Below are positions 12,101 to 22,500 of a stretch of 64,000 nt of DNA, piece after piece. The stretch lies in NCBI GenBank assembly GCA_963682175.1, contig OY821791.1, positions 30,006,326-30,070,325 on the forward strand. Direction: 5' to 3'. Each line of letters starts with the position of its first letter. The first letter of the stretch is position 1. A program made the translations under genes and the position numbers. Source of the DNA: Triglochin maritima. Taxonomy: Eukaryota; Streptophyta; Magnoliopsida; Alismatales; Juncaginaceae. The notes below the pieces were generated by a model that saw only the letters and a program-made list of their open reading frames with translations, searched no databases and was not told where the DNA came from.

Positions 12101-13203
12101 TCCTAGCCTAGAGCGTGAGCCGGGAGGTGACAGTGGGTGTGTTGGTCGTGCCTGTCCAGGGACTGCCGGGTGTAAGAGTGTGGATACTCGGGACATGCCA
12201 CCTCTGTGTTCGACTATAGCGTAGTAAACGCTTTACTTGACTCATATTAGAGTAGTAGACACCCAAGGGATCACGATCCCAGTTCACGATGTTGCACTAC
12301 TCTACGGAGCGAGATGACCCTGCGGGCTTCGGTCTGGATGAGTTGATTGGCCGACCTACGGGCGACGAATACCTTCGACTGACCTTGATGACAATTATTG
12401 TACCATTCGATGTTGTTCCGAATGAGATCGTCCTCGCCAATGTTATTCCAGCAGGAGCGTCGTCCGATGTTGTTCTGGACCTGATTGACCTGAGTCGTGT
12501 TTTTCTGGCAGGTGTACTAACCAACGATGTATTCCGATAGGTAGCTTGGCTGCGACACAGCCAGGTGAGATGGACCGACCTGAGCGATTACTCCGTCGGT
12601 GAGGTGTTGACCTCGAAATTCAGTTGATTCTACAAACACGAACATGCGGACGTGCCTCACCGAACCCCATGATTAGAGTAGCCGCGTGTGGGGGTGCGTT
12701 GCATACTTTACGTAAGACCGTATGTGCTCACGGTAGGTCCCTACGGGTGACCCGATGATGGATTGATGGATTGTGGACAGAAGTCCTTATTTACCTTTGG
12801 AGGGAGATGTTTATTGATTGCATTATGTCATGTCATGTTGTACTAGTATGATAGGTTCATTTCAGTATTTATGAGCATGCATATAACTTGGTATACGAGA
12901 TTTTTTTATGGAAACTCATGCATTGTTATTATATTTGCATTTCAGGACCGCGGTAAGTTCTGACGGGTGGTGACCGAGGACGAAGGCACTCTGGGATCGA
13001 ATTGTCTTTCTGTATTTTCCTAGGTAGTATGACTACTTGTATTTATCATTCTCGTACTTTGATGTAGTCATACATTTGACAAACTCTGATGTAATATGGT
13101 GTACATCTTGATTATTTTATGAGTAGCGTTCCCGCTCTTTTAGGGTTTTAATTCTTTTGATGATTGTGTTTTAAATATATTTTTTATTGTTTCGGACGTT
13201 ACA
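9138..13203 (+). mobile_element. Solo LTR of a gypsy family, split by a nested element, target duplication TATGG
   Basis: Starts TGTTAAATCC and ends TTTCGGACGTTACA, with TATGG at 9133-9137 and 13204-13208. Without the nested element (9875-12025 plus its duplication) the LTR is 1910 bases. The start resembles the TGTTACATCCTAACC start of the element at 22241-32048. The position matching the other LTRs' splice donor reads AAG/ATATGCC near 9431, so the donor is lost by G-to-A change; the acceptor-like TTTGCATTTCAG/G is kept near 12945. CGGTCGACCG variants lie at about 9594-9865. Confidence 0.88.
9875..12025 (-). mobile_element. Nested LTR-type element, 2151 bp, target duplication GGTTC
   Basis: Starts TGTAGGATTTCG, ends CCTTTCA, with GGTTC at 9870-9874 and 12026-12030. 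No protein domain is visible. The part 9875-10907 itself has LTR-like ends on the minus strand (TGTTGGAAATAAATCC ... ATCCTACA) and a TATAAAAG box near 10310, so this may be one LTR joined to a remnant of an internal region rather than a single 2.15 kb LTR. Between 10486 and 10850 it carries CGGTCAACCG, GGTTAACCG and GTCGACCG motifs similar to those of the surrounding gypsy LTRs. A copia origin is possible but not shown. Confidence 0.75.
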
Positions 13204-14204
13204 TATGGCGAGCTAAGCAAACTACAAGTGCAAAATAAAGGCAATTATACTGCAAATTAAAGGACCGTATTAATTAAAATATTAATGTAAAGGTAAACTT
13301 AAAAGTCCCCACCCAGATAAAGTGCGTTGAAGAGGTGTTTTCCTATTCGTATGAAACCAAAGGTCATTGATTCAGATCAGTTACTAATATAATACAAACC
13401 TGAATTTATATTTGATCTCAACTTTATCATTAAGTTAAATAAGATTAGGGGTAGTCTCGATAAACAACACGAAATATAAAAAAATTGTGGCCAGGTTTCC
13501 TTTGTTTCAGTCCATCCTTACGTATTTTGTTTGTTTGTGTGATTTGAGTGTAGAAGGTGCTAACAAAATTGTAGTGGAAAATTTTGCGCCTAAAACACTT
13601 CATTGCTCGCCAAGAATCGACTGCCAATGATGCCAACAATCAGTTTGTCGGTATTGATCAGTTGTGTATTCTAGAGTCAGGGGGTTGTTTTGGACCTAAA
13701 TCCTCTCCAACTAGGTTAAAGCTGGAGACGTTCTATTTATTCAATCTTTTAGTCATACTTATGATATGTAGTTGAGGGAGAGTACGTTCAAAAGTAGTGT
13801 ATCGATTTATTGTGGTCTACAGAATAATTTTCAACAATAAAGTTCAGTCTTATAAAAATTCATCCTAGTGGGTTCGACGTTTACTTCTGGGTGAATTGGT
13901 TTTGTACACCTAGTCTTAACCCTAAATGGCCGTTTGCACCCGTGTTTTTGATAATTAGCCAAGTGCACATTGGATTTCAAGTTGTTTATTTGTATACACC
14001 TCTGCCGTTTGTAGGGCTCATTCAGTTGCGGTTTATATTAGAAATTTTACACATTACACCTTATAAATTTTACTAATACATTTTTGTTGTAAATTTTTGC
14101 ACATTATACCTTATAAATTTTCATAATAACATTTTCTATTAGAAAATTTTACACATTACACCTTATAAATTTTGCTAATGATATTTTTTGATAGAATCCA
14201 CCAT
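13204..14204. other. Spacer with a short tandem repeat
   Basis: Mostly AT-rich with no supportable gene. Around 14046-14190 a unit built on ACACATTACACCTTATAAAT is repeated three times at spacings of about 51 and 54 bases. Confidence 0.5.
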
Positions 14205-16672
14205 CTCTCTCTAACTCTCTTATTCTCACTCGTCTCTCCTTCGTTCTCTCTCCACTCTCTCTCAAACTCTCTCGTTCTCCTCACTCTCTCTCTGACTCTC
14301 CAAAACCAAGTTAATGAACTAAGCATGAATTAAGGAATTAAATCAAATTTAAAGGTTTGCAATTGAGTTTTGTGTTCTTAGGAGGAAGCATGGGGTGTTA
14401 GGATGAAGATGAGGTGTGTGGTTGAGGAGAAAAGTTGAAGACAAGTTTAGTTTGGCTTGCACAAATAGAAAGGGTGAGATGAATGGGTGGAGGCAATTTC
14501 TCTTTGCCTTCCTTAACATGTGTGTTGGTGGAAGAAGGAGGTGTAAAGTTGAAGTTTGAGCTGTTTGGTTGTTGAGGAGTCGTGTTTTGAATTGTGTTTG
14601 TAAGAGTATATATACTCTTTTCTCCTCTTCTCTACACACTACACCCATCTCACTCTACTCAAAGATTGTTTGGTAACGTAGGAAGAAGGAAAGAAGAAGT
14701 TGAGTGGAGAAGAAGTGTGAGAAGGAAGAGTTTGGAGAGGACGGTAAGAGGTGGTGGTTTGTTGGGGTATAAAAGGAGTTGAGTTGAGGAGAAGAGGAAG
14801 GATTGGCTTTTGAATTGAGTTTTGTTTGATAGATGTAAGAATCAAGAGAGTTGAGAGAGAGGGCTTGAGAGGAAATTGAGAAGAGTTGAAGAAAACAAAA
14901 GAAAAATAATTAAAGAAGAAGCAACGGTCAGAAGTAGAAGAGAAGGAGGAGTTTCGAGTTCGTCGAGTTTGCGAAATTGCGAAGAAAGGAGGTGGTGATC
15001 ACCGTGGTTCTTCGAAGGCTTCTTCAAGCTTTCAAGGTATGTCAAGCTTTACTCTTATACTCACCCAAGGTTGTGTAAGTGTTTGACTAGTCGACGGTAG
15101 GCCGAAAGGCTCATCAGACATTTTATTCAGCAAAATTCTACTGCATTCGGTGGACCAATTAGTGGTTTGGTTTAACCGATTATGCATGATTTCGTGGGAA
15201 GAAGACGACTCTGTTTAGAATCGGTCGAACGAGACCCTTAGTTGTTCGACCGATTGGATAAAAAGTGTCAGTCAGAGTTTAGACTATCTAAATGGTCGAC
15301 CACTCCTTGATTTTGTTCGACCGATTACTTAAGATAACTTATATGTGGTTCGATCGATTCGTATTTGGGTCGACCGGTGATGACTCAGAGGAAATATAGG
15401 AATTGCCTGATATATTTTGGTCGACCGGGTCCCCTTTTCCGTCCAACCGATTAGATGTTTATTTAATTATATTATGGCGTAGACCTTCAAAACAGTCGAC
15501 CGTCTAGAGACTTTTGTTCGACCGCTGCATGTTTGTATAGTTCGACCGATTGTTGTAGTTTGAACTAAACAATGATATTAACGACCAACCGGTCGACCTT
15601 TTCCGATTGACCGTTGGAGCACAGAGATTGCATTGTTTGTTTATGAGCGCATTAGCGCGTGGATTGCTTTTACGGCTTATTATCCTGTGATATAACATGT
15701 GCATTTAGACCTAGGTAGTAGACCTGTAGGATCGTATTTCCCCTTTGCATAATCTATATGATATGGCTCTACAGAGCATAATGATTGTCAGCTTGTGTGG
15801 CGACAGAGATGACATTAGCCTTTGTGGCGAAGGAGATGACCTTAGCCTTTGTGGCGAAGAAGATGATTGTTAGCCCTTGTGCAACAGAGTTCTATGCCTT
15901 GGTCTGTGTGGCGACGGAGATGACCGACCGATGTTCCAGCGGATTGATCGTTCAACTGTGGTACGACTTGCGAGTATGACCGACCAGAGTGACGGGTTTG
16001 GCAGATTGTGGCTTTTCGACCATTGATCAGATATGATGATGACTCGGGTCCTCGTGTATATTTTGTGGTTATTATGACTACTTGTATATCTATATGTTAT
16101 ATTTTGATGTAGTCATACTTTTGACAATTCTTGTATACGGTGCACCTTATGTATATTATATGTGTATTTCGAGTAGCGTTCCCTGTGATTGATGTTGATA
16201 TCCTTTGATTATCTCTTTGTTTAAAAGTTTAAAATTTTCGATGTTCGGGAACGTTACACTAACTTTCTTCTTCTCACTCCTCTCTCCTACGTTCTCTCTC
16301 TACTCTCTCTTAAACTTTCCCATTCTCCTCACTCTCTCTAACTCTTCTTCTCACTCCTCTCTCCTACGTTCTCTCTCCACTCTCTCAAACTCTCATTCTC
16401 CTCACTCTCTCTTAAATTCTCTTCTTCTCACTCCTCTCTCCTGCGTTCTCTCTCCTCTCTCTCAAACTCTCTCATTCTCCTCACTCGCTCTCTCTAACTC
16501 TCTTCTTCTCACTCCTCTCTCCTACGTTCTCTCTCCACTCTCTCTCAAACTCTCAATTTCCTCTCTCTCAAACTCTCTTCTTCTCACTCCTCTCTCCTAC
16601 GTTCTCTCTCGAGCTCTCTCATTCCCCTCACTCCTCTCTCTCTATCACTCTCTCATCCCTCCCTCCCTCCTA
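14205..16672 (+). repeat. Pyrimidine-rich minisatellite, split by a solo LTR
   Basis: A unit of about 75-85 bases, with the core CTCACTCCTCTCTCCTACGT, occurs about once on the left (14205-14296) and about five times on the right (16259-16672). The repeat continues across the LTR, so the LTR was inserted into it. Purine/pyrimidine asymmetry is almost complete. Confidence 0.8.
14297..16258 (+). mobile_element. Solo LTR of a gypsy family inside the minisatellite
   Basis: The right end AACGTTACA at 16258 is typical of the family. The left end is placed where the minisatellite stops (TCTCCAAAACC at 14297); flanks CTGAC (14292-14296) and CTAAC (16259-16263) match at four of five bases. A TATAAAAG box is at 14768-14775 and a splice donor CTTTCAAG/GTATGTCAAG at 15037. 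CGGTCGACCG variants lie at 15100-15610. The acceptor seen in related LTRs is not clear here. Confidence 0.75.
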
Positions 16673-18273
16673 TTCAAATATTTTGAAATTTGGGCCAAAG
16701 ATCCGAAAATGGTTGTCCCATTCGGACGCCGACACCTAGTTGTCCATCCATCCCCAAAATAGAAACTCCTCCACGCCAATAACTGTCATGTTTAAAATGC
16801 ATGGGGTACATAGTACCAATGAATAAATATAGTACAACATTTTAAACGTCTAGTATGTAAACTGCTAACGAGTGAAAGAAAAAGAAGGAAATTACAATTA
16901 AAGCTATTGTAAAACTGCATGTTCACTTTCAATGCTTGATCGGACTATTGATTCAGATTATTCCAAGGGGAATTTGGATGTATCTCTTAACGGTCATAAT
17001 TTGACTCTTTATACCTGGATTTTTACTAATTGTTTAGGTGTACCTCATTTCCAGTTTAATTGTTTGGATGCACTTGCTATGTTCGTGAGTCCCACAATGT
17101 GAGCACGAAGTCAGTCACGTCTCGTCATCACGGCTGAGGAAAATCCGCCTCTTTCTAATGTTTCACGGGTTGCTTATAAATTCCAAACCCTACCTGCCCA
17201 GATCCTTCTCACATCGGACCCTTCCTCGACCCCTTCCCACTAGTTGACGTAAACGTTATTAGCGGAAATCCTTAGGTCAATCCATCAATCTTATTATGTG
17301 CGTGCGTTTATTGGCTTATCCATAAGGTCACTGTTAAATGTCCGGGATTGTAGTTTGTCGGACCATCTTGAAATAGGTAGAACAGAGTATATAATTTAGA
17401 AAAAAACGAATTCATCGTATTAATCACTTATCTTTGACAAGTTCAGAATTGTATCATGTAATGTTTCTACGTTTTCTATCCACAAGATAATATAACTTCT
17501 TTTCGCCTTTTGTTCAGTAGGTAATTTCATTCGAAAAAGTAGTTCATCTAATATTATAAAATCTTCTAAGTGACCTCAAGCAATACCTCTTTTTGTTGTA
17601 CTATCACATGTTCAATGAGATCACCCATGATGATATTAATATTTAAGAATTGAGGAGTTCAAGTCAAAAGGAGAAGAGGTGTATTATTGTACTACAGGCT
17701 TAGTTACGGGCCAGTTAGGTCCAGTTAAGGGATTTTCCAAAGTTTTCGGTTCAGTCCATACAGATGTTAATCCTGTTCGGTTGGAGCCTTGTTATTTAAT
17801 TTTGCATTGTATTTTTTTGCCTTTTTGAATGCAAAGTAATGTCATGCAGATAACACAAACGAGTAGAGATGCTAGATTTTAGATAGTTAACGTAAATGGA
17901 ACAATTACCAAAGTTAAACAATTATATTCTTGTATTACACATTTCAAAGAGTTATATTGTCTAACATCTTGAAAATTTTATTTTCAACTTTCAGTTTTTT
18001 AGGATATTTTCTTTTATAAATTTCAACTTTCCAACACATTATATTCTCAAAATTTTATTTTCGAGGATTTTGTTCTCGATTTTCTATTTTCTAGAAATTT
18101 TATTTGTAAAATCCAAGAAATAAGTTAGAGAAAAGAGAACAATTGATTTCACAACAGTTTTTATATATAAAGATAATAGTTTAGATGATAAATAGAAAAA
18201 AATTATGAATAAATGTTGACAGAGAGAAAAAATTTGGTTGATCTTTTTTAAAGGACCATGGTTGCGGATATTC
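16673..18273. other. Spacer, nothing recognised
   Basis: No coherent open frame, inverted end or shared repeat. A TTATAAATT box sits near 17175 after a GC-richer stretch, but no coding sequence follows it. Confidence 0.4.
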
Positions 18274-18338
18274 CTGAATTGCTAAACATCGTCCCAAAAT
18301 TACTTAAATCGTCCTTTGAAATTACCAAATTGCCCTTC
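18274..18338 (+). repeat. Left terminal inverted repeat of the MULE-like element
   Basis: Inverted partner of 22006-22070. Shared blocks include CTGAATTGCTAAACATCG, CCCAAAATTACTTAAATCG and TGCCCTTC. Five mismatches were counted by eye, three of them C/T. Confidence 0.85.
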
Positions 18339-18420
18339 ATCCTATTTTTGCTTATATATCTCACAATTTCACTCTTTTTTCAAAACTTTCTCTTCCTATA
18401 CCTACTACAGAAGATTAGGA

Positions 18421-20840
18421 ATGTCTCGGAGGCCAGGCAAGCAGCCAGCAGTTCCCCCGGTTTACCCGTATACGGTAACCTTACTTTATTTATTTGTTTT
18501 TAAAAGAAAAGAAAAGAAGTGGTCGGCGTCCGAGGGAGACGCCCCCCGCATGGGGCGGGCGTCCGAGAAAGCCTCTCTCCCCATGGGGGGAGTGGCTTCC
18601 GAGGACGCCCGCCCCATGCGGGGGGCGTATCCCTCGGACGCCGACCACTAGCGGGAGACGTCTGGGGAAGACGTCTTCCCCATGGAGGAGACGTCTTCGG
18701 CAGACGTCTCCCCCAAAGAGGAGGCATCTCCGACAGACGCCTCCACCATACGGGAGGCGTCTCTCGCAGACGCCTCCACAATTTTTTTTTAAATTATTAA
18801 ATCTGATAATTACTTTAATAAATTGTGATAAATCTGAAAATTTAATTTAACAAATTCTTATTAAGTTTAACATTTGTGATATTTAGTTTTAAGAATTTTT
18901 GATTTAGTTTAACAATTGTGATAATTTAGTTTAACAAATTTTGATTTATTTTAACAATTGTGATAAATATGATAATTTAGTTTAACAAATTTAACAAATT
19001 TGTAATTAAAATTTCAATTAATAGTCATCGGGTCACAGTGGAGGGAAAGACAAGTCGATACCATTACACGCCTTTCGTTCTTTAGAGGATGATTCAACAC
19101 CGCGTCATCCACGTAGACGGGGGATATCTGCTTACGTCAGGAGGGAGAGAGAGGCATTACGTCGTCGTGAGGAGGATGATGATTCCTTCGATGATGAGCA
19201 TCTGGACAGTCCCGACGACGGGAGCGACGATGATGACCCGTATGAGTTAGAGCACCCGGACGTGGAGAGGCAGGGGGAGTATAGCAGAGGACGTGGTCGA
19301 ACGGGTACTTCTACTTCCGCCGGATGGATGGTGCGGAAGGGTACGGGTGGGAGGTTTACGACCGGGGATTCGAGCTCGTGCACTGTTGATCCCCGCGCTC
19401 AGAAGAAGAAGAGGGTCCAGGACGATTCTTGGATCGTGAGCAGTATGACGCCTGGTGGTCCTTTAGATGGGAGCGTCATTCCTAGTTTCTGGGGTCACAT
19501 CGCTAGACGGATCTGGCACGAAGAGGATCGGAAGGTTCTGAAGTGCCATAATCGGCACAGAGCCTGTACAACACTACAAGGTTGGCGGTCTACACTGAGT
19601 GCTGATATCAGAGAGGAGATTAGTGTCACACCTGCTGGTCTGGCGAGAGATACAACTTTATGGAGTGGTGGTGGTGTCGGCATCGACTCCCTTGAGGACC
19701 TATGCAGACGGGCACGACCTCCGCGAGCCGATGATACACAGTTGACGGCGTACCTATTCTTGATGCTCGGAGCCGTCTTGTTTGTCGACAAGAGTGGTTG
19801 CCAGATCAGACCACGCGATCTACTGGAGGCTAGGGACCCGGAGACCGTTCGTGAGTACTCGTGGGGGTCAGCGACGTTGGCATACCTGTACCGTCAGCTT
19901 GGGATAGCTAGCCGTGCGGATTGTTCTGGGATTGCAGGTTGTCTTACGCTGCTGCAGGCGTGGATATACGAGTACTTTCCCGCATTCCGCCCGCATCGTG
20001 AGCGGAAGATTATCGACGATGGTCATCCACGTTCAGGTATGTGGGCCGTCCAGAGCGAGGACAAGAGCGATGGACGATTGCGTTCCATCCGCGCACGGCT
20101 AGATCAGATGACTGCATCAGAGGTATCAAACTTTAAACCATTTACATTTATTTATTTAATTTTAAGATGTATTATTATTAATGTGTTAAAGTTTAGGTGG
20201 AGTGGTTACCCTATGATCCTGACCCAGCAGCGGTTGTCCCGAGGACTTTATTGATGGGCCTTATTCGTTATCGGGATATCATAGAGCCTTATATGCCCGA
20301 TCGGGTCTTGCGTCAGTTAGGATATGTTCAGGTGATCCCGGTTGACATCCCGACACCAGAGCATGCGGTGCGGTCTGCGACAGCAGCGATGTACGACGTC
20401 AGGTTCCCCGCTTCTACAGCGGAATCGACTTGGCGGACATTTCCGAGAACATGCCGACTGTTCCTTGCCGACTTTAGACGTAGTCGCGCCCCCTCGGAGT
20501 GTGATGCAGGTTATCTTGATTGGTTCGGTAGTTACTCACATCCTATCATCGTCCGTGGTGCCTCCCGGAGAGCAGATCGACCACCAGATAGGACGTGTGG
20601 CGATCTGGTAAATTTTTCATTTTATCTATATTTATTTGTACCGTAGGTTTTGTTAATGTACGCTAATGTTAATGTTATGTGCAGTGGATGGGTAAGATGA
20701 TACGGGCTGTAGACCCAATCTTGCAGATGAGGGATGAGCTGCCATACGATGCCAGAGCTGCATGCGGAGATGTGGATCAGATCATACAGTCGTGGCATAC
20801 TCAGTTAGGCATCTCCGACCATGATTCAGATGATGAGTAG
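18421..20840 (+). CDS. Plant mobile domain (PMD, MAIN-like) protein, four exons, 572 aa
   Basis: Exons are 18421-18474, 19025-20122, 20197-20607 and 20685-20840. All introns are GT-AG and phase 0, each exon length is a multiple of three, and the joined frame is open from ATG to TAG. The first 110 residues are basic then acidic (a RRRGISAYVRRERE block, then runs of Asp/Glu). The rest matches the PMD fold (PF10536-type): residues near 290-340 include VREYSWGSATLAYLYRQL and IAGCLTLLQAW, and exon 3 holds EWLPYDPDP and RYRDIIEPYMPDRVLRQLGY. PMDs occur in host MAIN-type proteins and in MULE and gypsy elements; their biochemistry is unresolved, with roles suggested in silencing and genome stability. 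Intron 1 contains a 260-bp palindrome array. No break was found, so it may still be expressed. Confidence 0.85.
18520..18781. repeat. Palindrome array 1, inside intron 1 of the PMD gene
   Basis: GC-rich array of alternating imperfect palindromes. One type is about 19 bases (GGCGTCT or GACGTC, a short loop, then AGACGCC or GACGTC); the other is about 14 bases centred on CCATGG (for example TTCCCCATGGAGGA). They alternate with a period near 33 bases. The first 120 bases also fold on themselves: the start TCGGCGTCCGAGGGA returns inverted as TCCCTCGGACGCCGA near 18630-18645. It opens long frames on both strands, but these follow from the repeat. Confidence 0.85.
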
Positions 20841-21000
20841 GCTGATCTGTTGTACCGTACTCTTAGTATTTGCATTTATATTTGTTTATCTGTCGTACGC
20901 TTATTATTTGTATTTGTGTTTGTGTTTGCTAACATATCGTACGCTTATTATTTGTATTTGTGTTTGCTTATTTGTCATACGCTTATTATTTTTATTAGGA

Positions 21001-21201
21001 CTTAACCATGGGTAAGGCGTCTGGGTAAAACGCCTTACCCATGGTTAAGACTACGCCTTATTATTTGTAATTTCAAGGGGCGATTTAAGTAGTTTTAGGA
21101 CGTCAAATAATCTGGTTAAGACGTCTCGACCATGGTGGAGGCGTCTTAGCCAGACGCCTCCACGATGGTACAGGCGTCTTAGCCAGACGTCCCGTTTTTT
21201 T
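21001..21201. repeat. Palindrome array 2, downstream of the PMD gene
   Basis: Two blocks, 21001-21056 and 21118-21201, with the same grammar as array 1: AAGGCGTCTGGGTAAAACGCC next to TTAACCATGGGTAA-type palindromes, then GGCGTCTTAGCCAGACGCC next to CCACGATGGTAC. Between the blocks, about 21069-21096 matches the inner part of the MULE terminal repeat (GGGGCGATTTAAGTA). Confidence 0.8.
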
Positions 21202-21589
21202 TAATGTTTTTTGTCAAATTAAAATTATACGGTGTGTTATCTCAAATTATTTGACGTTTCTTTGCAAATTTTCGGTGGTAACCGGTCGGATTACAATGAG
21301 TTTTTTTGCAAGTGATGAAGATTCAAAAAAATTCCAGATCCAACATTTTTAAAGTTCCAAATCCCCCGGTGGTAAAACATCATGACTTACAAATACCACC
21401 TCGACAGGTCGTTCGGGGGTCTCGCTCACCGAATTGTTGGATTTTGAAATTGTTGGATCTGGAAATTTTTGAATTTTCGGTGTACCGAAGAGGTATCGGT
21501 CATCCGAATATAGTAATTATTAACTTATTAATTAATTTAACAATTATCTAAATTTATAATCAATTATTTTTTTAAAAAAATAATAAAAA

Positions 21590-21822
21590 ATTACGGGCGT
21601 CTGACGGAGCCGCCCCCACGTAGGAGGGGGCGTCTGGCTAAGACGCCTCCCCCATGGAGGAGGCGTCTTACGCAGACGCTTGTCCCAAGGGCGGAGCGTC
21701 TGGGTAAAACGCCTCCCCGATGGGTAAGGCGTCTGGGTAAAACGCCGCCCCCATGGGGAAGGCGTCTTAGCCAGACGCCCCCTCCTACGTGGGGGTGGCT
21801 CCGTCAGACGCCCGTAATTTTT
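21590..21822. repeat. Palindrome array 3, a 230-bp hairpin with nested palindromes
   Basis: The array begins TTACGGGCGTCTGACGGAGC and ends with the inverted form, so the whole block is one large inverted repeat. Inside it the two short palindromes alternate: GGCGTCT-TTAGC/GGCTA-AGACGCC and TCCCCCATGGAGGA-type units at about 33-base steps. Flanks are (T/A)-rich runs, TTTTTTAAAAAAATAATAAA on the left and TTTTTATTATTTTTT on the right. Confidence 0.85.
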
Positions 21823-22005
21823 TATTATTTTTTATTATTTTTTTATTAAAAAGATGTTAGATGTTTTACCAGATTCGAGTACACTGGGGCGTCCGTTGGT
21901 TCATTACTGACCTCCAAAACATTATTTTTTATGATTATAAGAGGAATATGAAGAGAGATGTGTGATAGGAGGGTAAAATGTCGCGTTATAGCAGTAGAAA
22001 TGAGA

Positions 22006-22070
22006 GAAGGGCAAAATGGTAATTTCAAGGGGCGATTTAAGTAATTTTGGGGCGATGTTTAGCAATTCAG
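22006..22070 (-). repeat. Right terminal inverted repeat of the MULE-like element
   Basis: Inverted partner of 18274-18338. Directly to its right the sequence (TTTTTTGCACATGTAAC) is repeat H, so this end is sharply defined. Confidence 0.85.
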
Positions 22071-22073
22071 AAG

Positions 22074-22240
22074 TTTTTTGCACATGTAACAAGTAAGCAA
22101 GCACAACCTATTGCATTTGTTTATTTATTTATAACTTTTTGAAAAATCACATTTATTTATAACTGTTTGAAAAACCACATCCACGTATTTAGTAGTTGTC
22201 AACGTATTTTAAATTTTTTGATAGTTTATCATAAATTACC
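22074..22240. repeat. Repeat H fragment, left of the gypsy array
   Basis: Matches 37163-37320 closely (TTTTTTGCACAYGTAAC, then TTTATTTATTTATAAC, then GATAGTTTATCATAAATTACC). Its continuation is found at 32049-32190, beyond the gypsy array, which proves the array was inserted here. Confidence 0.85.
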
Positions 22241-22500
22241 TGTAACGCCCCGAAACAGCGGAAAATTTAAAACTTTAAACAGATAAAGAATTAACACAGG
22301 GGACGTCACCAAACCACGAGTTCATATATATATAATATGAAAAGCTGTACAATACAAGAGTCAAGGATGATTACAACCCAACGCAAAAGATATACAACAC
22401 ATATACAAGGGAAGATCATCCACCTCGAAGAACCAAAAGAGACAGGATCTGGTCTGGGTGCTCCTGTCCGCAGTCACCACCTCCTACTGACGCGTACGAC

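Larger units (their letters stand above)
18274..22070 (+). mobile_element. MULE-like element with 65-bp inverted ends carrying a PMD gene
   Basis: The ends are inverted repeats: 18274-18338 and 22006-22070, both beginning CTGAATTGCTAAACATCG, with about 60 of 65 positions equal. Between them lie a four-exon PMD gene (plus strand) and three palindrome arrays. Long inverted ends and a captured or resident plant mobile domain fit a Mutator-like element. No MURA transposase is present, so it would be non-autonomous. The expected 9-base target duplication is not visible (CGGATATTC against AAGTTTTTT), and part of the end sequence recurs at about 21069-21096, so the element may be a composite of two. 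Confidence 0.7.

Noticed and set aside
16205..16762. 185-codon open frame rich in Ser and Leu
   Set aside because: It reads through the CT-rich minisatellite; composition and repeat explain it.
18494..18850. Several overlapping open frames on both strands rich in Arg and Pro
   Set aside because: They come from the GC-rich palindrome array, which lacks stops in all frames; the region is intron 1 of the PMD gene.
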